A DNA stretch of 43,908 nucleotides from BP-133 sp040756995 (GCA_040756995.1 JBFLYK010000052.1:1-43908); one strand, 5' to 3'; numbered from the stretch's first letter, positions 7,329-15,379 are shown. Numbers and translations are program-made. Notes: generated from the sequence alone by a model not told the origin.

Positions 7329-8417
7329 ATGAGATCTCTGCGGTCGATGGCCCTCATCAACGCTGCCGCGGTCGCCGCCGCGGCCTGGGTCCTGTGGATC
7401 CTGCTGGTTCCGACGCACGCCTGGAGCAAGCACATCTCCAACGTGGGACTGACCGTGATGCCGCTGGTGGCGGCCTGGCAGTGCGCCCGCCAGTCCGCCG
7501 GCGTGTGCGGCCGCCTGCGGCGGGGCTGGCGGCTGATGGGCGGTGCGTCGCTGGCCTGGGGCCTCGGCATGGTCGTGTGGTCGGCCTACGAGTCGATCGG
7601 CGGCCGCGAGGTTCCCTTCCCGTCACTGGCCGACGTCGGCTACCTGGCCACCGTCCCGCTGGCGGTGGCGGCGCTGCTGATCTTCCCGACCGCCCCGCAG
7701 CGGCGGGCGGCCCAGGCCCGCACCGTGGTCGACGGGCTCGTCATCGGTGCCTCGCTCCTGATCGTCAGCTGGATTCTGGCCCTCGGCCCGGTGGTCCGCG
7801 GTGACGGCACCGGCCCCCTGGCCGACGCCATCGGCATCGCCTATCCCCTCGGCGACGTGATCATGGGCACCATCGTCCTCCTGGCCATGGCCCGCTCCCG
7901 GCTGGGCAGCCCGCTCGGACGGGCCACCCTGCTGCTGCTCGGCGGGGGGCTGCTGGCCATCGCCGTCGCCGACAGCGGCTTCAGCTACCTGGCCCTGCAG
8001 GAGGCCTACGCCAGCGGGATGCGGATCGACATCGGCTGGTTCGTCGGCTACCTCATGGTGTTCCTGGCCGCCCGGCAGTGTCCCCGCCACGCCGCCTCCT
8101 GGATGGAGCCGCCCCTCACCTCGCAGTCGGCCACGATCGCCACCTACGGCGCCGTCGGCCTGGCCGCCGTGACGGCGATGATCGCCGTCATCCGGGACGG
8201 GAGCGACCCGTTCGTGCTCGGCGTCGGGCTGTTCCTCGTCGCCGCCCTCGTGGCCCGCCACGTTCTGATGGGCCTCGACCGCGACGCCCTGCAGAAGTCG
8301 GTGGAGGCCTGGATCCCGCTCAAGCGGGGAGCGCTCGACGACTGGATCGCCGCTCCGCCCCCGCCGCCGTCGCGTCCGCCGGTCGGGGCGCAGCGGTCCC
8401 GGCCCGGGGCCCGCTGA
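7329..8417 (+). CDS. Multi-pass membrane protein resembling a GGDEF-protein sensor module, lacking an output domain
   Basis: A 362-residue integral membrane protein with about eight to nine hydrophobic helices (for example residues 8-27, 70-90, 103-119, 137-155, 171-187, 200-220, 234-250, 270-285, 293-312). Motifs such as SLADVGYLATVPLAVAALLI and VDGLVIGASLLIVSWILALG are familiar from the N-terminal membrane region of actinobacterial GGDEF/EAL proteins. Here the protein ends after the last helix with a short Pro-rich cytoplasmic tail (PPPPPSRPP) and there is no GGDEF, EAL or kinase domain, nor one in the next gene. It could be a stand-alone sensor, a degenerate remnant or a membrane partner. 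Confidence 0.75.
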   Translation: MRSLRSMALINAAAVAAAAWVLWILLVPTHAWSKHISNVGLTVMPLVAAWQCARQSAGVCGRLRRGWRLMGGASLAWGLGMVVWSAYESIGGREVPFPSLADVGYLATVPLAVAALLIFPTAPQRRAAQARTVVDGLVIGASLLIVSWILALGPVVRGDGTGPLADAIGIAYPLGDVIMGTIVLLAMARSRLGSPLGRATLLLLGGGLLAIAVADSGFSYLALQEAYASGMRIDIGWFVGYLMVFLAARQCPRHAASWMEPPLTSQSATIATYGAVGLAAVTAMIAVIRDGSDPFVLGVGLFLVAALVARHVLMGLDRDALQKSVEAWIPLKRGALDDWIAAPPPPPSRPPVGAQRSRPGAR

Positions 8418-8433
8418 GCCGGGCCGCGGTCTC

Positions 8434-8826
8434 CTAACCCTCGTCCATCTCCAGCAGGCCGTTGGCCGCCGCCAGGGCGGTGGCGGCCTTGACCGCCTCC
8501 TCGTAGATGGCCGTCAGGTGGTGGGCGGCGGTGGCCGGGTTGGGCCCGAGCGGCGGATCCCCGAGCGACCGCACCACGGCGCCGGGGTCGATCGTCGGCC
8601 GGACCTTGCGGTCGGACGGCGGGCCTTCGGTCGGCCGGCCCCAGAAGTCGGCCCCGCCCGAGCGGCGCCGCCCGCCGGAGGACGACCGGCCGCCACCCGA
8701 CTGCTGCGGCTGGCCCGAGCCCGGCCGGCCCCGGCCCGAGCGGCGCTTGCGGCTGTTGCCGCCACCACCTCCGCCTCCGCCTGGCTGGTTTGGCCCGGGG
8801 GTCTGGGGGTGTCGCCCAGGAAACAT
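8434..8826 (-). CDS. Gly/Arg-rich protein coupled to the SNF2 helicase
   Basis: A 130-residue protein. The ATG (8826-8824) overlaps the helicase stop as TGATG, so translation is coupled. Residues 1-60 are low complexity: an eight-glycine run, RKRRSGRGR and RSSSGGRRRSGG, similar in style to RGG-type nucleic-acid-binding tails. Residues 75-130 look folded: RPTIDPGAVVRSLGDPPLGP, then HHLTAIYEEAVKAATALAAA, a likely helix. Many actinobacterial SNF2 genes are followed by a SWIM zinc-finger gene; there is no SWIM motif (CxCx..CxH) here. A role as a helicase partner or nucleic-acid tether is inferred from coupling and composition. Confidence 0.72.
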   Translation of the reverse strand: MFPGRHPQTPGPNQPGGGGGGGGNSRKRRSGRGRPGSGQPQQSGGGRSSSGGRRRSGGADFWGRPTEGPPSDRKVRPTIDPGAVVRSLGDPPLGPNPATAAHHLTAIYEEAVKAATALAAANGLLEMDEG

Positions 8827-11800
8827 CACGCTGCCTCCTCGTCGCCCTGGCGGCCGTTGACCTCTTCGACGATGGCGTCGGGTCGCAGCCCGAGCGCGGT
8901 GCGCAGTTCCTCGGCCGACAGGTCGCCCAGCGAACTCGACGCCGGCAGCACCAGGTCGGCGATGCGCCGCTTGCCGGCCACGACCTCCTCGACCCGTTCG
9001 TCGACCGTCCCCGGGCAGACGAGCCGGTGGCAGATCACCGTGTGGGCCTGCCCGATCCGCCACGCCCGGTCCCGGGCCTGGTCCTCGACCGCCGGGTTCC
9101 ACCACCGGTCGTAGAGGACGACGTGGCTGGCGGCGGTCAGGTTCAGCCCGGTGCCACCGGCCTTGATCGACACGACCAGCGCCCCCGGGCCGGTGCCCTC
9201 CTGGAACTCCTTGACCATCCGGTCGCGCTGCGTCCGGGTGAGCCCGCCGTGGTAGCAGTGGATCGGCAGCCCGGTCTTCTTCGTCAGGTGCTCGGCCAGC
9301 CGCTCGCCCCAGCGGGCGAAGTGCGTGAAGACCAGCATCCGTTCGCCGGCCTCGAACACCGCCTCGATCAGCTCCTCGAGGCGGGCCAGCTTGCCGGAGC
9401 GCCCGTCCAGCGGAGCGTCGTCACCGTCGAGGTAGGCGGCCGGGTGGTCGCAGATCTGCTTGAGGTGGGTGATGGCGGCCAGGACGTGCCCCTTGCGGGC
9501 GGTGGAGTCCTCGTCGGCGGCGCTGCCGGTGGAGGCGAGCAGGTTGTCGAGCACCGCCTGGTACAGCCCGACCTGCTCCGGAGTCATGGCGCAGTGGTCG
9601 AGCTCGTCGATCTTGTCAGGCAGCTCGGCGGCGATCTCGGGCTCGGCCTTGGTCCGGCGGAAGACCAGCAGGCCGTTGAGGGCCCGCAGCGCCTGCTCGC
9701 CGGATCGGGCCGGCGCGCTGCCGCCACCGCCGGCGGCCGCCGCGCCGTCGCTGGGGGCGATCGGCCGGGGCCGCGACAACGCCTCGATGAACACCGTGCG
9801 AGGCCCGACCAGGCCGGGGTTGGTGAAGTCGAGGATCGACCAGAGGTCCCCGAGCCCGTTCTCGACCGGCGTGCCGGTCAGCGCCAGGCGACTGCGGGCG
9901 GGGATGCGGCGGAGCTCCTGGGCGGTGTCGCTGGCCGGGTTCTTGATGGCCTGGGCCTCGTCGACGATGAGCCGGGCCCAGTCGACCTTGGCCAGCTCCT
10001 CGACGTCGCGCACCGCGGTGGCGTAGGTGGTGAGCACCACGTCGGCCTCCGCCACCTCCTCGGCGACGTCCTCGCCGGACGCCCGGGAGGCGCCGTGGTG
10101 GACCCGCACCGCCAGCCCGGGTGTGAACCGGGCGGCCTCCGCCGCCCAGTTGCCGAGGACGGCGGGCGGGGCGATGACCAGGGCGGGACCGTCGTCCGTG
10201 TGTTCCAGCAGATGGGCGAGGACGGTGGGCGTCTTGCCGAGGCCCATGTCCATGGCCAGGCAGCCGCCGAGGCCGGCCCGGTCGAGGAACCCCAGCCAGC
10301 CCCGGGCCTCGGCCTGGTAGTGGCGCAGTTCGCCGTCGAATCCCTCCGGGGCCGGCAGCGGACGGGCGGCGCCGGCCGCCGCGCCGTGGACCAGATCGAC
10401 GGCCCACCCGGCGCCGTCGACCAGTACGGGGCCCCCGGTGCCGGCCTCCAGGCCCACGGCGTGCCGGAGGATCTCGGCGCCCGACATCTCGGTCCGCTTC
10501 GCCCTCGTCGCCAGCGCCTCGGCGGCCGCCTCGAGGTCGGCCTTGTCGAGCTCCACCCAGCCGCCCTTGGTCTGGACGAGCGGGCGGGCCTGGAGGGCCA
10601 GCTTGCGGATGGCGGCGGCGTCGAGGGTCACGTCGTCGACCGCCACCGACCACTGCACCCGGGACAGCTGCTGGGCGCCGACGACCGACTCGCCGCCGAA
10701 CGCCTCGGCGTGGAGCTGGAGGCGGGGCGTCGACCGCTTCTTGGCCAGCAACGGCACCCGCACCGTGAAGCCCGCCGCCTCGAGGACGGCCCCGCCGGTG
10801 GTCATGAGCTCGAAGGCCTCGGTGCCGTCCATGACGACCCGGCCCCGGCGCCGCCCGGGCCGGCGCAGCGCCGGCAGCAGCCGCTCCAGGCGGCGCAACT
10901 CCGTCTCCACGGCCGCCGCCCGGGCCGGCCGGCCGCTGTGGAGCACCTCTTCGACCGGCTGGGGCGCCCCCGGTCCGCCGTCGGGGCCGGCCTCGGGGTT
11001 GGCCTCGACGGTCAAGAGCCAGCCGCCGTCCTCCTCCGGCGGGGAGAGGCGCACGGTCAGCCGGGCGGCCCGGTCGCTGGTGACCGGCGTGGTCCAGCGG
11101 GTCATGTCGTCGGCCATCTCCGACGCCGCCCGGGACGCGGCCTGGAACGGCTCGCCGGCCAGGCCGGCGAGCACCGCCTCCGACACCTCGGAGCGGGAAC
11201 GGGCCACCGGCACGGTGGCCGGAGTGACCAGGCGGGACGCCCCGGCCCGGCACACGGCGTCGGCGGCGGCGCCGAGCACCGCCCGGCACATCCGGTAGGG
11301 CTGGCCGGCCTGCTCCAGCGCCGAGACCGCCCCGGGCATCTTGGAGACGCACTCCTTGAGGCGGTCGGGCTCGAGCACGGCCGGTACCCAGCGGATCTGG
11401 TATTCGCCGGTGCTGGACCGGCTGCTCTTGCCGCCGCCGCCACCGGGATTGGCCTCGACCAGGCTCGGAACGACCCGGCCCTGGGCGACCAGCTCCGTGG
11501 CCCACACCGCCACCCGGCCGAGCCAGCGGAGGCTGGGGGCGGCGTCGAGGGCCAGCTGCCCGGCGCCGACACCGACCAGCCAGCCGAGGGCATCGCCGAT
11601 CGGCGCCGAGACGGCGGGGGCCTTGCCGCCGGACGGAAGGGGGATGCCGGCGTGCGGTTCCCAGGTGATCGACCCACCGCCGGCCTCGGCGATGAGCCGG
11701 TCGAGCTCCTCGGCGGCCACGATCGGCACGCTGGCGCTGCCGGCCCACAGGACGATGGAGTTGTTCTGCCACGAGCCCTGCAGGGCGGGGGGAGTGGGCG

Positions 11801-12164
11801 GGACCTCGGGCGCGGCGGCGCGCCCGTCGTCGGACGGGCGCTTCTCGGGTCGGGCCTGCGGGTCGGGGTACAGATCGGGGGCCAGCCGGTGCAGGGCGCG
11901 CCTCAGGGCGTCCCGCTCGCCCGTCAGGTCGTCGAGCACCATGGCCCGCTCGGGCCCGCTGATATTGGCCGCACTGCGCAGTGCCGCCTCGGTCTCGGCC
12001 AGCAGCCGCCGCAGCGTGTCGAGCCACTCCGCCGGGTGGGCGCGGAGCGTCTCGAGCTCTGCGGTCGTGGCACAGCCAGCCGCCTCCGAGGAGGCCAGCG
12101 CCTCGAAGTTGATCTTCAGTTTCGCTCTCCGGATTCGCCTGGTACCGGGCTCCCTGCGTGCCAC
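8826..12164 (-). CDS. SNF2-family DEAD/DEAH-box helicase
   Basis: A 1112-residue Swi2/Snf2 ATPase with both RecA-like lobes. Motif I DMGLGKT is at residues 639-645, motif Ia near LVIAPPAVLGNW (662-673), motif II DEAQ at 735-738, motif III LTGTPVENGLGDLW (762-775), motif V GGTGLNLTAASHV (1003-1015) and motif VI RAWRIGQ (1033-1039). The N-terminal 600 residues contain the SNF2-associated region typical of bacterial HelZ-like proteins. These enzymes translocate on double-stranded DNA and are linked to transcription or repair; the precise role here is unknown. It is transcribed leftward and is translationally coupled to the small Gly/Arg-rich gene. The ATG at 12164 gives the only reasonable full-length start. 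Confidence 0.95.
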   Translation of the reverse strand: MARREPGTRRIRRAKLKINFEALASSEAAGCATTAELETLRAHPAEWLDTLRRLLAETEAALRSAANISGPERAMVLDDLTGERDALRRALHRLAPDLYPDPQARPEKRPSDDGRAAAPEVPPTPPALQGSWQNNSIVLWAGSASVPIVAAEELDRLIAEAGGGSITWEPHAGIPLPSGGKAPAVSAPIGDALGWLVGVGAGQLALDAAPSLRWLGRVAVWATELVAQGRVVPSLVEANPGGGGGKSSRSSTGEYQIRWVPAVLEPDRLKECVSKMPGAVSALEQAGQPYRMCRAVLGAAADAVCRAGASRLVTPATVPVARSRSEVSEAVLAGLAGEPFQAASRAASEMADDMTRWTTPVTSDRAARLTVRLSPPEEDGGWLLTVEANPEAGPDGGPGAPQPVEEVLHSGRPARAAAVETELRRLERLLPALRRPGRRRGRVVMDGTEAFELMTTGGAVLEAAGFTVRVPLLAKKRSTPRLQLHAEAFGGESVVGAQQLSRVQWSVAVDDVTLDAAAIRKLALQARPLVQTKGGWVELDKADLEAAAEALATRAKRTEMSGAEILRHAVGLEAGTGGPVLVDGAGWAVDLVHGAAAGAARPLPAPEGFDGELRHYQAEARGWLGFLDRAGLGGCLAMDMGLGKTPTVLAHLLEHTDDGPALVIAPPAVLGNWAAEAARFTPGLAVRVHHGASRASGEDVAEEVAEADVVLTTYATAVRDVEELAKVDWARLIVDEAQAIKNPASDTAQELRRIPARSRLALTGTPVENGLGDLWSILDFTNPGLVGPRTVFIEALSRPRPIAPSDGAAAAGGGGSAPARSGEQALRALNGLLVFRRTKAEPEIAAELPDKIDELDHCAMTPEQVGLYQAVLDNLLASTGSAADEDSTARKGHVLAAITHLKQICDHPAAYLDGDDAPLDGRSGKLARLEELIEAVFEAGERMLVFTHFARWGERLAEHLTKKTGLPIHCYHGGLTRTQRDRMVKEFQEGTGPGALVVSIKAGGTGLNLTAASHVVLYDRWWNPAVEDQARDRAWRIGQAHTVICHRLVCPGTVDERVEEVVAGKRRIADLVLPASSSLGDLSAEELRTALGLRPDAIVEEVNGRQGDEEAA

Positions 12165-12295
12165 TGCCCGGTGCCTCGGAGATGGCCGTCGACCCCAGGG
12201 GGGACAGCCAACAACGAACAGCTTAACGGATCATCGGAGGGCGAGTTCCACCCGGCAACGGCGTCGACGGTCGGCCGGCGTGAGCCAGCGGCGGG

Positions 12296-14101
12296 TCAGC
12301 CCTTCTTTTTGCTCTGCCGCGTCTGTTTGGACGACTTGTCCTTGCCGCCTTTGGCCGGCTCCCCGCCCTGGTCGGAGCTCTGGCTGCGCGGCCCGGACGG
12401 GCCGGACTGTCCGGCCCGGTCAGAAGCCTGATCGCCCTGGGCCGGCGGGCCGGACCCGCTGGACTGGCCGGAACCGCTGGGCTGGCCGGACTGGCTGGGC
12501 TGGCCGGACTGGCTGGGTTCACCGGAGTAGGCGGGCTGGCCGGAGTAGGCGGGCGGGGCCGACTGGCTGGGCGGGCTTCCCTGATCGGACTGGCCGGACT
12601 CGCTGGCCGGGCTTCCCTGGTTGGGCTGCGCGGACTGGCTGGGCGGGCTTCCCTGATCGGACTGGCCGGATTGGCCGGACTGGCCGGATGGACTGGACTG
12701 GCTGGGCGGCGCCGACTGGCTGGGCGGCGCCGACTGGCTGGGGCCCGACTGGCCCGGGTCGGACTGGCCGGACGGCGCCGGCTGGCTGGGCTGGCCGGAC
12801 GGGTCCGGCTGGCTGGCCTGGTCCTGGGACGGGTAGGTCGGGTCGGCCTGGTCGGCGGGCGGCTCGGGCTCGGGCGGCGGGCTCGTCTGCTCCGGGGGCG
12901 GGCTCGACTCGTCCGCTTCGTTCGGCTTCCAGTCCGGGCCGTACTTGGTCGACCCCGGAGGGTTCGACTGGTTCACCCGGGGCGGCCAGGAGATCGTGGC
13001 CATCTGGTTGAACCAGGGGTCGTTCGACGCCTCCTTGAAGGCCAGGAGGGTCTGCTCCGACGACATGATCCGCCAGTCACCGTGGGCGCCGTAGTCCACG
13101 TCGAAGTAGACCACCGCCGCCACGTCGGAGAAGGCGCCGCAGTGCTTGCAGTCCGGGGTCTTCGGCTTGTTGATCAGCACGTCGTGGGCGTGGCGCATCC
13201 ACTCCGGCTTGGCCTCGGGGTCCTCCTTCTGCTCCTGGGCGCCGTACTCGCCGATCATGATCGGCTTCGGGTGCTGGCGGGCGAAGACCATGAACTCGTC
13301 GAAGATCTCGAGTACCTGGCGCCAGCGGTCACCCTGGTTCCGCTTGGAGACGCCCCAGTTGTACCCGTCGGCGGCGATCCAGTCGACGTACTCGTCACCC
13401 GGGTAGAAGTACGGCCCCGGCGGTTCGTTGTTGGTGTACTTGCGCTTGTCCTTGAAGCCGGCGGCGTTGGCCGTCCACGTCCAGATGACGTTGGTCGCGC
13501 CCTCTTCCTGGAAGATCCGGTACATCCGGCGCCAGGCCTCGGTGAACTGCTTCCAGCCCTTGACGGTGCCCTGCTTGCGGGAGCCGTCCATCTCCCAGCA
13601 GTACCGCATGAAGAACTCGTGGCCGAAGGCCTTCATCTGGCGGGCTGTCTGGCGGATGACGTCGTCCTCCGCCCCGCTGTTGATCTTGTTGCTGTCGTGG
13701 CAACCCCAGCCGACGAGCGGGATGCGGCCGTTCTCGACGTCCCAGTACTCGAGCCACGACAGGCCGTCCTCGGCGATGTCCGTCCAACCGCCGTGGTAGT
13801 GGTTGTTGATGTCCATCCTCCGGCCGAGGGCTTCCTCGAGGTGGACGATGCCCTGCTCGTGGGGCTCGATCTGGGTGCTGTCGTGGGAGTGCGTGCCCAT
13901 CAGCGCCCCCGTCGCCGGCGCCAGCCGGCCCGGATGGCGGGGTGGGGCGTCGTAGCCCGCCACCGGCTCGTACATCAGGGACGCCTCGCGGTTGGTGCCT
14001 CTGGGTTCCTCGGCCCGGGCGGGCGAGAGGAGCGTGCCACCCGCCAGCGTGAGAGTGATGGCGATCGAGAGTGCGGACCGCCGGGGCCGACGCGAAGTCA
14101 T
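12296..14101 (-). CDS. Secreted GH26-like endo-glycanase (beta-mannanase type) with repetitive tail
   Basis: 601 residues from the ATG at 14101. The signal peptide (SRRPRRSALSIAITLTLAGG, ending SPARA about residue 30) fits this start better than the upstream in-frame ATG at 14170. The catalytic domain spans about 40-390. RYCWEMDG places the probable acid/base Glu at residue 170 and IMIGEYGAQ the probable nucleophile Glu at 285, both spaced as in family GH26. From about residue 400 to 575 the chain is low-complexity Ser/Gly/Gln/Pro repeats (SQSGQPSQSGQ-type), and it ends in a lysine-rich tail KDKSSKQTRQSKKKG, likely to bind anionic cell wall or stay cell-associated. Substrate (mannan or related beta-glycan) is inferred from family; a GH38 mannosidase is also encoded in the window. 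A LacI-like operator lies upstream. Confidence 0.82.
   Translation of the reverse strand: MTSRRPRRSALSIAITLTLAGGTLLSPARAEEPRGTNREASLMYEPVAGYDAPPRHPGRLAPATGALMGTHSHDSTQIEPHEQGIVHLEEALGRRMDINNHYHGGWTDIAEDGLSWLEYWDVENGRIPLVGWGCHDSNKINSGAEDDVIRQTARQMKAFGHEFFMRYCWEMDGSRKQGTVKGWKQFTEAWRRMYRIFQEEGATNVIWTWTANAAGFKDKRKYTNNEPPGPYFYPGDEYVDWIAADGYNWGVSKRNQGDRWRQVLEIFDEFMVFARQHPKPIMIGEYGAQEQKEDPEAKPEWMRHAHDVLINKPKTPDCKHCGAFSDVAAVVYFDVDYGAHGDWRIMSSEQTLLAFKEASNDPWFNQMATISWPPRVNQSNPPGSTKYGPDWKPNEADESSPPPEQTSPPPEPEPPADQADPTYPSQDQASQPDPSGQPSQPAPSGQSDPGQSGPSQSAPPSQSAPPSQSSPSGQSGQSGQSDQGSPPSQSAQPNQGSPASESGQSDQGSPPSQSAPPAYSGQPAYSGEPSQSGQPSQSGQPSGSGQSSGSGPPAQGDQASDRAGQSGPSGPRSQSSDQGGEPAKGGKDKSSKQTRQSKKKG
12405..12860 (-). 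repeat. Imperfect tandem repeats encoding the Ser/Gly/Gln/Pro tail
   Basis: Degenerate repeats built from GACTGGCCGGA and GACTGGCTGGGCGG units (plus-strand reading) cover roughly 450 bp of the GH26-like gene. They encode SGQ, SGQP, SQSAPP and SDQGSPP units. The units are short, imperfect and in frame, so this is coding low complexity, likely to vary in copy number. Confidence 0.75.
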
Positions 14102-14137
14102 TACAGTGGCCACGGAGCGACACTGTAAACGCTTTTG
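14101..14137. promoter_or_regulatory. Inverted repeat and LacI/cre-like operator at the GH26-like start
   Basis: TTACAGTG (14101-14108) and CACTGTAA (14121-14128) form a perfect 8-bp inverted repeat with a 12-bp spacer that begins at the first base of the start codon. Overlapping it, TGTAAACGCTTTTG at 14124-14137 matches the LacI-family cre consensus TGWAARCGYTWNCW at 12 of 14 positions. Sugar-responsive repression of the downstream glycanase would be typical for such a site; no LacI gene is present in the window. Confidence 0.45.
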
Positions 14138-14191
14138 CCACACTTGCCCAGTGCGCCCCATTTGAATCAATTGCGCACTTCAACCACGTAA

Positions 14192-14668
14192 TTACACGAT
14201 CCGGACCACGGCCTCGAACGATCGGGCGGAATCCTTCGGCCGGATGCGCAACGTGGCGCCGTCCCGGACACCGGCCGGCACCCGGACCTTGACCGGCCGT
14301 CTCGTCGCCGACCCGGGTTCGGTGACGTGGACGACCACGACCCCGCCGAGCGCCGCCTGCTGGGCCGAGAGGCGGATGACCTGCCGGACGGGAATCCTGA
14401 TGCCGCCACGGCGGCCGGTGCCGCCGGCCGTGCCCGAACGGCGTTGGGCGTCGTAGTGGCGGCGGCGCTCGGCGTCGCCGATCACGTCGTAGGCGTGGGT
14501 GATCTCCTGGAACCGCCCGGAGCCGCCCGCCGGATTGTGGTCGGGGTGGTGCTGGCGGGCGAGGCGGCGGTAGGCCCGGATGATGTCGTCGCCCGTGGCG
14601 GTGTCGGGGACGCCGAGGATCTCGTAGTAGTCAGCGTCGCGGCCGTCACCGCCGTCGCCCGGGGCCAT
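14192..14668 (-). CDS. Short DnaJ-type co-chaperone
   Basis: 158 residues. An N-terminal J domain (residues 12-72: DYYEILGVPDTATGDDIIRA) has the essential HPD at 41-43. It is followed by a Gly/Arg linker and only one shortened C-terminal beta domain (RIPVRQVIRLSAQQAALGGV, then VKVRVPAGVRDGATLRI). There is no zinc-finger and no second beta domain, so it is much shorter than DnaJ or CbpA (about 300-380 residues). It should stimulate a DnaK-type ATPase. It lies 29 bases downstream of the dnaK remnant in the hsp20 operon, with Shine-Dalgarno GGGAGG nine bases before the ATG. Its proper DnaK must be encoded elsewhere if the local one is dead. Confidence 0.88.
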   Translation of the reverse strand: MAPGDGGDGRDADYYEILGVPDTATGDDIIRAYRRLARQHHPDHNPAGGSGRFQEITHAYDVIGDAERRRHYDAQRRSGTAGGTGRRGGIRIPVRQVIRLSAQQAALGGVVVVHVTEPGSATRRPVKVRVPAGVRDGATLRIRPKDSARSFEAVVRIV

Positions 14669-14697
14669 CCGCCGCCTCCCTGCCGGTCGTGGACCTG

Positions 14698-14820
14698 TCA
14701 GTGCGCCCCGCCGTCGACCACCTCGGCGTCGACGACCTCGTCGTCACCGCCTCCGGCGGCCGCTCGCTGGTGCGGATCCGAGTTGGTCGTGCCGAGGTCG
14801 ATCCCGACGGCCTTGGACAC
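14698..14820 (-). pseudogene. dnaK: Internally deleted dnaK remnant (40 codons)
   Basis: GTG at 14820 follows a near-perfect Shine-Dalgarno (AAAGGAGG, six bases from the GTG). The frame reads MSKAVGIDLGTTNS, the exact start of Hsp70 with the phosphate-1 loop DLGTTNS, then DPHQRAAAGGG and DDEVVDAEVVD, the characteristic acidic C-terminal tail of bacterial DnaK, and stops at 14698. Everything between codon 14 and the tail (nearly 600 residues in a normal DnaK) is missing, yet the join is in frame. The product cannot bind or hydrolyse ATP or hold substrate. It stands where dnaK is expected, between hsp20 and dnaJ. It is either a real deletion, a retained 40-residue peptide or an assembly error. 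Confidence 0.8.
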
Positions 14821-14911
14821 TGCATCCTCCTTTCGCTGAGTGAGGGCTTCCGGGACGGCCGACGGGGCCGGCTCGGCCCTGAAGGGTGGCCGGCCGGCCC
14901 CGGTCGGAGGA

Positions 14912-15343
14912 TCAGGACTGCGACGGCGCAGCCCCGATGGCGGCCTGGCCGGCGCCGGCGGAGATCTCGACCCTCCGCGGCTTGGCCTGCTCGGCCATGG
15001 GGATCGTGAGCGTGAGTACGCCGTGCTCGTAGTGAGCGGCGATCTGGTCGGTGTCGAGCTGGTCGCCCAGGAACAGCTGCCGCGTGAAGGTGCCCTGCGG
15101 ACGCTCCTGGATGGCGATCTTGTCGACCTCCTCCATCGACCACTGCCGCTGGGCCCGCACGGTCAGCACGTTCTTCTCCACGGTCAGGTCGATCGACGAC
15201 GGATCGACCCCGGGCAGATCGAACTGCACCACGAACTCGTCACCGTGCCGGTAGGCGTCCATCGGGAGGCCGGGCGCCCGCCCGTTCCACCAGGTGCCGG
15301 CCACCCGCTCCATCTCACGGAAGGGGTCGAATCGGATGAGCAT
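14912..15343 (-). CDS. Small heat shock protein, Hsp20/alpha-crystallin family
   Basis: 143 residues from the ATG at 15343, selected by the strong Shine-Dalgarno GGAGGTGA immediately upstream; an in-frame ATG at 15379 lies inside the promoter region. It starts MLIRFDPFREMERV, a typical Hsp20 opening, followed by the alpha-crystallin domain (about residues 35-128: FVVQFDLPGVDPSSIDLTVE, then LTVRAQRQWSMEE, and YEHGVLTLTIPM with the signature G-V-L-T-L-x-I-P). It is an ATP-independent holdase that prevents aggregation during heat stress. First gene of the operon with the dnaK remnant and dnaJ, with a HAIR-like HspR operator at its promoter. Confidence 0.95.
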   Translation of the reverse strand: MLIRFDPFREMERVAGTWWNGRAPGLPMDAYRHGDEFVVQFDLPGVDPSSIDLTVEKNVLTVRAQRQWSMEEVDKIAIQERPQGTFTRQLFLGDQLDTDQIAAHYEHGVLTLTIPMAEQAKPRRVEISAGAGQAAIGAAPSQS

Positions 15344-15379
15344 GTTCACCTCCGTTCGGATGCTCGGATACTCACTCAT

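Noticed and set aside
8790..12431. A 1213-codon open frame on the plus strand opposite the SNF2 helicase
   Set aside because: It is an antisense shadow caused by high GC third positions. The protein is Gly/Arg/His-rich low complexity with no domain, while the minus strand carries all helicase motifs.
12405..12860. CRISPR-like array
   Set aside because: Units are short, imperfect, contiguous and in frame with the protein; there are no spacers of regular length and no cas genes.
14698..14820. BamHI- and NotI-type sequences (GGATCC, GCGGCCGC) close to the dnaK deletion join, suggesting cloning
   Set aside because: Such GC-rich octamers are expected in this DNA, and nothing vector-like is present. 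They do not show engineering.
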